NCBI GenBank assembly: GCA_027492035.1
Contig: JAOZFT010000004.1
Span: forward strand, 310,001-374,000
Direction: 5' to 3'
From: Thermoproteota archaeon
GTDB taxonomy: Archaea > Korarchaeota > JAOZGF01 > JAOZFZ01
DNA: 64,000 nt
Part shown: positions 7,690-20,462 of the stretch, one piece after another
Layout: each line of letters starts with the position of its first letter
Numbering within the stretch: the stretch's first letter is position 1
Program-made: the position numbers and the translations under genes
The notes under the pieces: generated by a model
Seen by the model: the letters and a program-made list of their open reading frames with translations, nothing else
Database searches by the model: none
What the model was told of the DNA's origin: nothing

Positions 7690-7703
<14 letters not shown>
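7670..7703 (-). other. 23S processing stem, 3' strand
   Basis: AGCAGCATAAACCT and GGAGCATTTGCT on the minus strand pair with their complements at 10768-10801, leaving an unpaired middle (AGCGTAAA opposite ACGTTAAT) as expected for a bulge-helix-bulge cut by splicing endonuclease to release pre-23S. Confidence 0.85.
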
Positions 7704-10767
<3,064 letters not shown>

Positions 10768-10782
<15 letters not shown>

Positions 10783-10801
10783 TTAACGTGGAGCATTTGC
10801 T
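10768..10801 (-). other. 23S processing stem, 5' strand
   Basis: Minus-strand AGCAAATGCTCC and AGGTTTATGCTGCT pair with 7670-7703. Together the strands bracket the 23S gene. Confidence 0.85.
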
Positions 10802-10836
10802 CGGCATCACAGGTTACTTTCAACCTTCGCCCTTCG

Positions 10837-10860
10837 CCTTAAAGAAGAGACTCTTTAAGG
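10837..10860 (-). other. 16S-23S spacer hairpin
   Basis: Perfect 9-bp inverted repeat (CCTTAAAGA/TCTTTAAGG, 6-nt loop) in the short spacer. The spacer has no tRNA-Ala, unlike most Euryarchaeota. May help separate the two processing domains. Confidence 0.7.
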
Positions 10861-10930
10861 CTGCATCAAGGAGTAATAACAAAGAATAAACTAAAACAAC
10901 TTTAATACGTGTTGTATAAGGAGAGATAGA

Positions 10931-10947
10931 ATGGAGGTTCTTAGTGC
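10931..10947 (-). other. 16S processing stem, 3' strand
   Basis: 17-nt minus-strand GCACTAAGAACCTCCAT, perfectly complementary to 12469-12485, just beyond the 16S 3' end. Brackets 16S for processing. Confidence 0.9.
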
Positions 10948-10959
10948 AAAGTGGCTTAT

Positions 10960-12450
<1,491 letters not shown>

Positions 12451-12468
12451 CGCAAGGCTTTAAAAGAA

Positions 12469-12485
12469 GCACTAAGAACCTCCAT
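12469..12485 (-). other. 16S processing stem, 5' strand
   Basis: Minus-strand ATGGAGGTTCTTAGTGC pairs over 17 bp with 10931-10947, about 20 nt upstream of the 16S 5' end. Confidence 0.9.
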
Positions 12486-12604
12486 CAGATTTAAACCGCA
12501 TGGTTTAAATCCTCCTTTTCTTGTGTCCATGCGTGGATTAAGTCTTTCATTAATCAGGTTTTCTCCTTCATTTTTCCGACTTTAACGCCACATGGACCGC
12601 CAAG

Positions 12605-12614
12605 CTTATATAAA
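12605..12614 (-). promoter_or_regulatory. rRNA operon promoter (TATA box)
   Basis: Minus-strand TTTATATAAG is a strong archaeal TATA box about 155 nt upstream of the 16S 5' end. Transcription would begin about 25 nt downstream, near 12580, giving a leader that contains the 16S stem. Confidence 0.75.
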
Positions 12615-12639
12615 GCCTTTTGTCATTTAAAAATTTTAC

Positions 12640-13855
12640 TATAAAAGGGTTTTATTAATTTATTGTGAGTTAAACGAAAAATAAAAAAGCGTTGCTTCTA
12701 TACCTTCGTTTCGTTGAAAACAAGCCCTGTCAGCTTAGTTTGACAATATATCCCTTCCTTTATCAAATCCCCCAGCCTTTTTCTATTTCCAAATTAATTC
12801 CATAGCGTAAGCAGAGATTCCACCTCTAAACTGAAGTGAGGTTTCAAGAAGTTATATAGTAAAACAAATCAACCGTTTTAACCAAATTTTAGCTTAAATA
12901 AATGAACTTTGCAATTTTCTTGTAAGTATGGAAACCAATACTGTAAAAAAGAGGAGAGAAATGGTGAAGGAGTCCAATAACCCAAAAATTCCTTTTATAA
13001 GTGTATACCCCAGGCTTCTCTGAACATTTTAATCGCTTAAAAGTAAATTAGCAAAATTTTTTGATATCTTTACTTGCAATCTGTATCCTTAAGTTGTTCT
13101 CAGCTTTTACATCCAAGCAACTACTAAATGCACCTTATACAGGCACTAGTTTCAAGTAAATGAGTTGCAAGGCTATGTTTTAACCATGAGGAGTAACCTC
13201 CTTATTTGCAGCTTTTTCAACTGTTTGTTAAATTCCTCCTTTACCGTATTCTCAAAAATAAAACCAGTATCTGTGGATGAATGGAATGCTTACCTTCCCT
13301 CGGGTATGCAGTGATTTATTAAGGATTTAACAGCGTAGCAGTCGCCCTTACGAAACTGTTAAATTTGATAGATAAATATAATACTTGGTAAGTAAAGATG
13401 GAAAGAGAACATATTAAAGGAGGAAAATAATATGATGGCTTAGTTACTCTTCAGTTCTTCACACTTTGTTCTTCAGGTTACTTAAATGGTGGACATACAA
13501 CTTCTCTAAGTTTATAACTGTTCAGGTATTTAACGATCCAATGAACAAAAGTGCTTTAGATATCTCAACCATTACAAAGGCAATCTACACCTCGTTTCGA
13601 TTTTTTCTCGAGTTTTCAGGTTCCACTGGAACTCGTCATAACCGCTATTTATTGTCTAGCAAGAAGGTAACAGAACCTACAAAGTATTTTTCAGGGAAGG
13701 TTAAAGAGTTTTAGTTTTAATTTCTGTCCTTTGTTTTCAAACGTGTCATGTGTTATTTTTTAGGTTTATCTTTTTCAAGTCCTCCTGTTTAAAGGAGAGA
13801 AGTAAAATTTTAAAAGGTATATACATTTGTTAGGTAGTAGTTCTTAAAAAAGGTT
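12640..13855. other. Long AT-rich gap upstream of orc1/cdc6; candidate origin region
   Basis: About 1.2 kb without a supportable gene. The 82-codon frame at 13466-13714 has no recognisable features and I do not call it. The gap lies between the rRNA promoter and a tRNA pair plus orc1/cdc6, a common place for an archaeal replication origin. One ORB-like palindrome (TTCCACTGGAACT, 13621-13633) and a long inverted repeat (13325-13364) are present; a full set of origin-recognition boxes is not evident by eye. Confidence 0.4.
13325..13364. repeat. Inverted repeat in origin-proximal gap
   Basis: Arms ATTTAACAG and CTGTTAAAT (9 bp) enclose a second pair CGTA/TACG, giving an extended hairpin or cruciform. 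Function unknown. Confidence 0.6.
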
Positions 13856-13954
13856 GCCGCCGTAGCTCAGCCGGTAGAGCGAGGGACTTGTAATCCCTTG
13901 GTCGAGGGTTCAAAAACCTGTGTGTTTCCCAGGTTGGGAATCCCTCCGGCGGCT
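13856..13954 (+). tRNA. tRNA-Thr(UGU) with T-loop intron
   Basis: Acceptor GCCGCCG/CGGCGGC, U73, anticodon arm AGGGA-CTTGTAA-TCCCT. The T-stem GAGGG/CCCTC encloses 33 nt instead of 7, so about 26 nt must be removed; the insertion holds an AACCTG/CAGGTT hairpin. The anticodon loop itself is uninterrupted. Confidence 0.92.
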
Positions 13955-13969
13955 GTCCCTATCTCTCCA

Positions 13970-14060
13970 GGGGCCGTGGGGTAGCTAGGTCTAGCCTTCG
14001 AGACTTGGGCTCTCGAGAGTGTTCATCCGAGAAACCCCGGTTCAAATCCGGGCGGCCCCA
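13970..14060 (+). tRNA. tRNA-Pro(UGG) with variable-region intron
   Basis: Acceptor GGGGCCG/CGGCCCC, anticodon arm CGAGA-CTTGGGC-TCTCG, T-arm CCCGG-TTCAAAT-CCGGG. Between anticodon stem and T-stem are 20 nt instead of about 5, so an intron of about 15 nt near position 45 is inferred. D-stem has one G-G mismatch. Confidence 0.85.
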
Positions 14061-14188
14061 CCTATCTTCTTTTTGTAACTCCTTTGTACTTATTAATGTA
14101 TTACCGCGCTTTCCTATGGATTTTTAAACTCTACAACACCCTTTTTTATTGTCTCCTTGAACCTTGTAACTTTTTAAAGGGGTTTTTG

Positions 14189-15373
14189 ATGTCTCTGGAA
14201 GAAGGTGTAGAGAACGTTTTTGACAGGATTCCTTTGCAATCAAGCATTTTTAAAAGAAGAGAAGTAGTTAGGTTTGACTATGTTCCTTCACAGCTTCCTT
14301 ACAGGGATGCTGAGATAATGAAAATGGCACTTATCCTTTCATCTATTTTTAGAGAAGCTGTTCCCTCAAATATATTTATTTACGGAAAAACTGGGACAGG
14401 CAAAACCGCCGTTTCCATGTTTGTTAAAGATCAGTTGATAAAGAAAGCTAACCAACTTAAAAAACCTGTAATAGTGAATTACATAAATTGTAGGATAAGC
14501 GATACAAGCTATAGAATACTTACTCAGTTGACGCGTTTCTTGGACCCAAAAGTCCCCTTTATAGGTTTACCTTACGATGAAATTTATGAGAGGTTTATTT
14601 CAAAACTTGCTGAACATAACCTTTTCTTTGTTGTTTTTTTGGATGAAATTGATCAGCTGGCTGGGAAAGGGGACGATAAAATACTGTACTCCTTAATCAG
14701 GATAAACTCTGAGCTTTCAAATGGAGGCTTAAGCATAGTTGGAATAACTAATGATTTGAAATTTAAAGAAACTCTTGACCCAAGGATAGTAAGTGCTTTA
14801 AGTGATGAAGAAATCTTTTTTGAACCATATAATGCTGAGCAGCTCCTCCGCATCTTAAAAGACAGGGCTGAGGAAGCTTTCGTGGACGGGGCAATTGATG
14901 ATTCAATTTTACAGGTAATTGCTGCATATGCTGCTAGAGAAGGAGGTGATGCAAGAACTGCCATTGACTTGTTAAGGTTAGCTGGCGAATTAGCTGAAAG
15001 AGAAGGGGATGTTAAAGTCAAAATGAGACACGTTGAAAGGGCAAGAGTGAAAATGAAAGACGATCTGTTCTACAGAGCAATAACAACTCTTTCTCTGCAA
15101 AGTAAACTTGTTCTTTACTCTATAGCTCTGTTAACGAAAATAAATGAAGAAGTAATTACAACAGGGAAAGTTTACTCTACTTACTCCAGAATTTGTGAGA
15201 AAATCAATGTTGACAAGCTCTCCAAAAGAAGAGTTAGTGACATAATCAGGGAACTGGACATGATAGGATTAATTAGTTACAGAATCGGTCATGTGGCGCG
15301 TGGAAGAACAAAGAAAATTCATCTTGAATACAACCACAAAAAGATCTTAGAGCTGCTTAATGAGACAATTTAG
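14189..15373 (+). CDS. orc1: Orc1/Cdc6 replication initiator
   Basis: About 394 residues. AAA+ ATPase that binds origins and loads MCM. Walker A GKTGTGKT, Walker B VVFLDEID, sensor region ISIVGITNDL-like, then a C-terminal winged-helix domain. I chose ATG 14189 (MSLEEGVENVFDR): AAAGGGG lies 6-7 nt upstream, and the longer frame from 14084 adds a non-conserved hydrophobic stretch. Neighbours: a long AT-rich gap, two tRNAs, and DP1 convergent downstream. Confidence 0.97.
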   Translation: MSLEEGVENVFDRIPLQSSIFKRREVVRFDYVPSQLPYRDAEIMKMALILSSIFREAVPSNIFIYGKTGTGKTAVSMFVKDQLIKKANQLKKPVIVNYINCRISDTSYRILTQLTRFLDPKVPFIGLPYDEIYERFISKLAEHNLFFVVFLDEIDQLAGKGDDKILYSLIRINSELSNGGLSIVGITNDLKFKETLDPRIVSALSDEEIFFEPYNAEQLLRILKDRAEEAFVDGAIDDSILQVIAAYAAREGGDARTAIDLLRLAGELAEREGDVKVKMRHVERARVKMKDDLFYRAITTLSLQSKLVLYSIALLTKINEEVITTGKVYSTYSRICEKINVDKLSKRRVSDIIRELDMIGLISYRIGHVARGRTKKIHLEYNHKKILELLNETI

Positions 15374-15405
15374 TTTCTCCCTCCCATAAAGAAGTTTATT
15401 TGAAG

Positions 15406-16938
15406 CTACAGGAACCTCTTCCTAAAAATTTGTTGATTACCCATGTTAACTAGTTGCACTATTCCAGGGGTAGGGTTAATGTTCATTTCAGCTTGGTAAA
15501 TTGTTTTACGTTGCCATGTTCCGGAGGCTATACATGTTATCCCATTCACTCTCTTCTCTCCATTTATGTGTAGATGTCCCGTTTGCACAATGTCAGGAGG
15601 GTCCTCTATCAAATGAAAATCAAAACTTTCAGGAGCTAATGGTACATTAGAGCCGTAAAGAGGAGATAAGTGCCGGCTTATTAACATTTCATGAATAGCT
15701 TCCTCCGGCTTATTCCTTTTTCTTCTGGGTAAAACTGTGTTCCAATCCTCCAAACTCTTTCCGTGGTAAATAAGTACTTTATAACCGTCAATTACTACTC
15801 TTGAAGGGTTACCTAAAGAATATATTCGTCTCTCCTCCTTTAAAGGTTCGATGTAGTGGTGAATAATTGATGGTTGAGGTTCAGAAAGCCTAGTAGCGTC
15901 GTGGTTCCCAGGAACAAAAATTATATCCAAGTAATTAGGCACTTTCTTCATATATTTTATGAAAAGGTCATACTGCTTACCTATATCCCTCTCCATTAAT
16001 TCATTTTCTTGCCCAGGGTAAACACCCACTCCATCCACTAAATCCCCAGCAATTATTAAATATTTGATTTTAGAAACAATCCTTTTCTCTTTTTCGTTTC
16101 CCCTTTTCAGATTTAACCATTCTAAAAATTTTTGAAATTCTTTCTGAAGAAACGCTTTGCTTCCTATGTGTAGATCAGAAATAAAGGCCATATAAATTTC
16201 CCTCTCAAAAGTTTTCGGTTTGGTTCTAGGAGGCCCTGGAAAATAAATTACTTCAGCATTCAACACCCCCTTCTTCCATACCCTACCCTTAACCCCTATC
16301 ACTTGGTCAGGTATAATATGTGCTGCCTCAGCCATGTTCTTGTTTACTATGACTTTAATTGAACCAGTTAAATCTTCAAGTTCCAAGATATAGTTCCCTT
16401 TTAGGCTCTTCCTTTTTGAAAAAACCATTCCCACAATGGTTACTTGTTTTCTCTCCTGTGAGCTGTATTTCTGTATGTCTTCTATGTCTTCAACTTCTCT
16501 CCCTTCAATTTTAGACTCAATTATTTTTCTTAACCTAATGTATCTGTTAATAAATAACCGAATAAAATCTGTTATTTTCTCTCCTCGGTTTATGTACCTA
16601 CTTGGGTCAAGCTCAACCTCTATTTTCCCATCCCAATCCTTAGCAGTCTCTTCTTGCAAAAAACCTTCAGGTAAAAATGTTTCAATTTCCTCTCTACCCT
16701 TTTCTTTCCTTTCTTCTCTGTTTTCCTTCTTCAAAAGGTTTAGAATCTTTTCCACCAGTTCTATCTTAACCACTACACCCCTACTCTGCGACTCCTGCAG
16801 TTTTTCTATGAAGAAATCAATTATAGACTTTAGGTTCATTTCGGAAAAATTTTTTAGGAGAGGTAATGCTTCAGAAGGGAGTAAGTACCCTTTTTCAGCA
16901 GTTTTAGCAAGTAATTCCTTGATCTCTTTGTTTTGCAT
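15406..16938 (-). CDS. polB: DNA polymerase D small subunit DP1
   Basis: About 510 residues. 3'-5' proofreading exonuclease subunit of archaeal family D polymerase. An OB-fold region (KQVTIVGMVFSKR...LEDLTGSIKVIV) precedes a calcineurin-like phosphoesterase with all metal motifs: FISDLHIGSKAF, AGDLVDGVGVYPGQ, VPGNHDATR, YHGKSLEDW, QTGHLHI. Start Met 16938 (MQNKEIKELL); the frame upstream runs through the tRNA-Leu gene and is not coding. Convergent with orc1. The large subunit DP2 is not in the window. Confidence 0.97.
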   Translation of the reverse strand: MQNKEIKELLAKTAEKGYLLPSEALPLLKNFSEMNLKSIIDFFIEKLQESQSRGVVVKIELVEKILNLLKKENREERKEKGREEIETFLPEGFLQEETAKDWDGKIEVELDPSRYINRGEKITDFIRLFINRYIRLRKIIESKIEGREVEDIEDIQKYSSQERKQVTIVGMVFSKRKSLKGNYILELEDLTGSIKVIVNKNMAEAAHIIPDQVIGVKGRVWKKGVLNAEVIYFPGPPRTKPKTFEREIYMAFISDLHIGSKAFLQKEFQKFLEWLNLKRGNEKEKRIVSKIKYLIIAGDLVDGVGVYPGQENELMERDIGKQYDLFIKYMKKVPNYLDIIFVPGNHDATRLSEPQPSIIHHYIEPLKEERRIYSLGNPSRVVIDGYKVLIYHGKSLEDWNTVLPRRKRNKPEEAIHEMLISRHLSPLYGSNVPLAPESFDFHLIEDPPDIVQTGHLHINGEKRVNGITCIASGTWQRKTIYQAEMNINPTPGIVQLVNMGNQQIFRKRFL

Positions 16939-16973
16939 TTCTTTTTCCGCTTTCCTCTGTTTAAAAGAGCTTA

Positions 16974-17066
16974 TGCGGGGGGAGGGATTTGAACCCTCGC
17001 AGGACTGAACCACCAGATCTCTAATCCTTGAGTCTGGCGCCTTTAACCTGGCTCGGCAACCCCCGC
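16974..17066 (-). tRNA. tRNA-Leu(CAA) with very short insertion
   Basis: Acceptor GCGGGGG/CCCCCGC, A73, variable arm of about 14 nt, T-arm GAGGG-TTCAAAT-CCCTC. Anticodon stem CCAGA/TCTGG encloses 15 nt (CTCAAGGATTAGAGA); a normal loop leaves an 8-nt insertion after position 37. If an intron, it is shorter than usual. Confidence 0.85.
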
Positions 17067-17068
17067 TT

Positions 17069-17623
17069 TCACTTCAAAATATCTAATAAAGCCACTTTTT
17101 CAATTAAAAATTTTAGGGTTTTATCCTTTAAAGTTTTACCCGAGAAGCCACTTCTTTCTAACTCCCCCTTCTTCACTTTAAACTCATTAAAGATTTCCTT
17201 TAAATCCCCTTTAAACTTTCTTTCAATTTTTGCTCCCTCATTTTCCAGAATCCTCTTGATTGTTTTGTTTTCCTTATTAGATAACGCCTCTTCCTTTGTC
17301 AGAAACACTATTCCAAGTGTTTCATTAAAGATTTTATTCTTCATTTTCGCTTCTTTTATTTGTCTCTCGCCGAATAAGTAACAAATAAACTCTATTTCCA
17401 TGTTTCTAGAAACGTTTGTTCCATCCTTAAAAGCTCTTAAGGTATGTAAAATTGAAGTTTCCACTTGTTTTTGGGACAAAACTATTTTAGGGTTTAAAAA
17501 AACTACTTTGCAATCAGTCCTCTTCTCTATTTCCTCTTTAACTTTAAACATTCTTTTCTCTAATTCTTCTTGTTGTTTTTCTAAGCTGAAAACAATATAT
17601 TCAGGTGCATTAGAGAAGGGTAT
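17069..17623 (-). CDS. cgi121: KEOPS complex subunit Cgi121
   Basis: KEOPS makes the tRNA t6A37 modification; Cgi121 binds the tRNA 3' end. Diagnostic: ETSILHTLRAFKDGTNVSRNMEIEF...GERQI and a C-terminal FLIEKVALLDI. ATG at 17551 drops the first beta strand of the family. In-frame codons further upstream read IPFSNAPEYIVFSLE, with AAGGAGGAGG placed correctly before an AUA at 17623. No ATG, GTG or TTG exists between the upstream stop and 17551, so I propose an AUA start; ATG 17551 (160 aa) is the conservative alternative. Confidence 0.85.
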   Translation of the reverse strand: MPFSNAPEYIVFSLEKQQEELEKRMFKVKEEIEKRTDCKVVFLNPKIVLSQKQVETSILHTLRAFKDGTNVSRNMEIEFICYLFGERQIKEAKMKNKIFNETLGIVFLTKEEALSNKENKTIKRILENEGAKIERKFKGDLKEIFNEFKVKKGELERSGFSGKTLKDKTLKFLIEKVALLDILK

Positions 17624-17653
17624 TCTTACCTCCTCCTTTCAAATATAATTAAA

Positions 17654-17747
17654 CGGGCCCGGCGGGATTTTCATCCATTATAGAATTTTGAACCCGCAAT
17701 CTTCGGCTCCGGAGGCCGAAATGTTGTCCTTTTTACACCACGGGCCC
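17654..17747 (-). tRNA. tRNA-Arg(CCG) with T-loop intron
   Basis: Acceptor GGGCCCG/CGGGCCC, G73, anticodon arm TCGGC-CTCCGGA-GCCGA, D-stem GTGT/ACAT. The T-stem GCGGG/CCCGC encloses 26 nt, leaving an intron of about 19 nt after TTCAAA, the same place as in Thr(UGU), eMet and Gly(UCC). Confidence 0.9.
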
Positions 17748-17770
17748 ATAGGAAAAAGAGGAAATGGACG

Positions 17771-18544
17771 CTAAGTCACTTCAGTACCTACCTCCTTCTT
17801 CTCTAAAAGAATTTTTAAAATGTTTGTGGGGAAAGAACCGTTACAAATATGCAGCTTTATGGTTGATCTTTCCAGTACTTTTAAGGCTACCGGATCTAGA
17901 AGTTCATAACTTCCCGGTTGGAACTTTAGTTTTTCAAGAAGCAGTTTCAGGTCTTTATAAGTTATCTTACTTATTTTTTCAGCATTTTTCACTCTTCTAG
18001 GATCAGCTGTATAAACTCCATCGACGCTTGTACACTTTACAACGATATCAGCACCTAAAGCTTCCGCTAAAATAGCTGCTACAGCGTCTGTAGATTGTCC
18101 AGGGAACATTCCACCTGCAAAGCATATTTCGAAGCTTTTAAGTGCTAATTTCGCCTCCTCTATACTTTCAATATATTTCGGGTATACGTGATGCTTCAAG
18201 GCTGCTATGAAAACCATTGAATTCAATTTTGCTGCCTCCATACCTATTAAATCACAAAAAAAATTGTTTGCACCCAGTTTTTCAGCCATTTCTATTCTTT
18301 CACGTGCCAAACGTCCTCCACCCACTACAACAGCTATTTTCCATTTCTTTTTAATTAATTCATAAAATACCTCCACGTACCCTCTCAGAATTTCTGAGGC
18401 ATCTCTTTCTGAAAAAATGAAACCTCCAATCTTGACTACAGCTTTCAAATAGGGCCTCCTCTTCAAAACCTTTTTATAAAGGAAGTACTTTTTAATTTCT
18501 TTTTTTCTTATTTCACTATATCTCATAAATTTTTTAAAAGGCAC
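17771..18544 (-). CDS. pyrH: UMP kinase
   Basis: 257 residues. Phosphorylates UMP to UDP. Amino acid kinase fold: AVVKIGGFIFSE, VVVGGGRLARERIEMAEKLGA, CFAGGMFPGQSTDAVAAILAE, DIVVKCTSVDGVYTADPRR. The N-terminus has about 30 extra basic residues; the start is GTG 18544, or ATG 18526. Divergent from aRF1 across a 56-bp gap. Confidence 0.94.
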   Translation of the reverse strand: MPFKKFMRYSEIRKKEIKKYFLYKKVLKRRPYLKAVVKIGGFIFSERDASEILRGYVEVFYELIKKKWKIAVVVGGGRLARERIEMAEKLGANNFFCDLIGMEAAKLNSMVFIAALKHHVYPKYIESIEEAKLALKSFEICFAGGMFPGQSTDAVAAILAEALGADIVVKCTSVDGVYTADPRRVKNAEKISKITYKDLKLLLEKLKFQPGSYELLDPVALKVLERSTIKLHICNGSFPTNILKILLEKKEVGTEVT

Positions 18545-18600
18545 CCTTTAGGGGGAATGTAAAGATTTCCTCCCTGAGAAACTTTATAAGAGGTTTTGCA

Positions 18601-19848
18601 ATGAACAATTCCAAAGCAGAGAATGAGAGGTTGTTCAAGAAAAGAATAAAGGAGCTTTCAAAAATTAAGGGGTGGGGTACTGAATTAATTTCTCTCTATA
18701 TCCCTCCAGAAAAAAATTTAGCTGAAGTAACAAATTACTTAAAAAGGGAGTATAGTCAAGCTAGCAATATAAAGGACAAAATTACAAACAAAAACGTAAG
18801 AGCTTGCATAAAAACGATAATGCAAAGATTGAAAACCATCAATAAACCCCCTAAAAACGGTTTAGCTATATTTTGTGGAGCAATTCCAACTTCCAACTCC
18901 AGGGGAACGGAAAAAATAGAAATTTTTCTTATTGAACCCATAATGCCTATTAAAGCCTTCATTTATAGATGTGGAGGTTCATTTTTCCTTGAACCACTGG
19001 AAAAAATGGTTTTACCTAAAGAAATTTACGGCTTCATCGTCATAGACAGGGAAAAAGCTGTTATAGGATTAATTAAAGATGTTTATGTCCAGTTGCTTGG
19101 CAAATACACGTCAGGTGCTCCAGGGAAGCATAGTAAGGGAGGGCAATCCCAGCAAAGATTCAACAGGTTAAGGGAAAAAATAATTCTTGAATACTTTAGA
19201 AGAGTAGGGGAACATGCCACTTCCTTCTTTAGAGGAACCCCTAACTTGAAAGGGATCATAATAGGAGGACCTGGTTTTGCAAAACAGGACTTTCTTAGAG
19301 CAGATGCCTTACCTTCAGATTTAGAAAATAAAGTGGTTGGATTAATAGATATAGGTTACGGTGGTGAGGAAGGAGTTCGTGAACTGGTTTCAAAAGTTGG
19401 TGAAGTATTATCTGGCCTAGTAATTGTCAAGGAAAAGAAGTTAGTTCAAGATTTCTTCAAAAAAGTTGTTGAAGAACCAAATTTGGTAACTTACGGATTT
19501 AATAACGTGTTTGAGGCGTTGAGGAGAGAAGCAGTTGCCACTTTACTTCTTTCAGAAAATTTAAGCCTGCATAGAGTTAAGCTTACCTGTAGAACCTGTG
19601 GATACATAGATGAAAAAATATTAAATGGGAAAGAAATTAATGAAATCGTTACGAAGGGTGTACCCTGTCCAAAATGCAACAGTCCTCTCTATATAGAAGA
19701 AGAAAAGGACTTATTTGAAGAATTAATTGAAGAAGCTGGTAAACATAACGCTGAAGTGTTTATTGTATCTGCAGAAACAGAAGAAGGGAAACAATTTGCT
19801 TCAGCCTTCAATGGGGTTGGTGCTCTACTTAAATACCCCCTAACCTAA
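18601..19848 (+). CDS. prf1: Peptide chain release factor aRF1
   Basis: 415 residues. Recognises all three stop codons and triggers peptide release. GGQ motif at about 180-182 (SKGGQSQQRF), YxCxxxF motif at 122-128 (YRCGGSF), and C-terminal zinc-ribbon-like CRTCGY...CPKCN. The decoding motif NIKS reads NIKD at 56-59. TAA, TAG and TGA all end genes in this window, so no reassignment is suggested. A TATAAG element sits only about 15 nt before the ATG, so the transcription start is unclear. Confidence 0.98.
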   Translation: MNNSKAENERLFKKRIKELSKIKGWGTELISLYIPPEKNLAEVTNYLKREYSQASNIKDKITNKNVRACIKTIMQRLKTINKPPKNGLAIFCGAIPTSNSRGTEKIEIFLIEPIMPIKAFIYRCGGSFFLEPLEKMVLPKEIYGFIVIDREKAVIGLIKDVYVQLLGKYTSGAPGKHSKGGQSQQRFNRLREKIILEYFRRVGEHATSFFRGTPNLKGIIIGGPGFAKQDFLRADALPSDLENKVVGLIDIGYGGEEGVRELVSKVGEVLSGLVIVKEKKLVQDFFKKVVEEPNLVTYGFNNVFEALRREAVATLLLSENLSLHRVKLTCRTCGYIDEKILNGKEINEIVTKGVPCPKCNSPLYIEEEKDLFEELIEEAGKHNAEVFIVSAETEEGKQFASAFNGVGALLKYPLT

Positions 19849-19969
19849 AAACTCCTTATTGAGTTAAAGTAAGCCTACAAAATCTAGCTGGAAAAAGTAC
19901 AGGAACCGTAAAATTTAACTTTCCACAACAAAACCTCTCGCAACCGAAATACGGTTTTAAGACTCTATG

Positions 19970-20052
19970 TGGACCGGGCGGGATTCGAACCCGCGTTCAC
20001 TGCCTCTTTCTTCTATGCGAAGGCAGCGTGTTTCCACCTGCACCACCGGCCC
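19970..20052 (-). tRNA. tRNA-Ala(CGC) with short intron
   Basis: Acceptor GGGCCGG/CCGGTCC with the alanine identity pair G3:U70, A73. Anticodon stem CTGCC/GGCAG encloses 17 nt starting TTCGCA, leaving a 10-nt intron. Confidence 0.92.
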
Positions 20053-20205
20053 AACGAAAACATGCTAAAATAATGAATAACAAATTACGTTTTTAAACTT
20101 TGTCGCAAGGTTTTTAAAGCTAAAGCCTTTAATAAAAGAATGTATCTTCATCCTTATTAGGTACCTTTTACTTGCTACGTCAGTTCTAAAGATTCTTTTT
20201 TTCAT

Positions 20206-20299
<94 letters not shown>

Positions 20300-20462
20300 T
20301 TTTTCATTTTCATTTTTTTCAACGTTTTCAAACTTCTCCTTTACATCTCCATTTTTATATTTTTCTTTCTCTTTTAGAAAGTTCGGGGAAGGCAATAGTT
20401 TACCTTTCGTGATTTTCAGCCTTTCCTTTACAAAGGAGAGAACATGTAGGGAAAATGAAGCC

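Noticed and set aside
13466-13714. 82-aa plus ORF in the gap before orc1
   Set aside because: No ribosome-binding site in the right place, no domain pattern and no operon partner; left as part of the intergenic region.
16436-17008. 190-aa plus ORF opposite DP1
   Set aside because: Serine/phenylalanine-rich antisense shadow of an AT-rich coding strand; the same holds for most long opposite-strand ORFs here (for example 1506-1985 and 51696-52265).
18601-19848. Stop-codon reassignment suggested by NIKD in aRF1
   Set aside because: Conserved genes in this window end at TAA, TAG and TGA at the expected lengths, so no codon appears reassigned.
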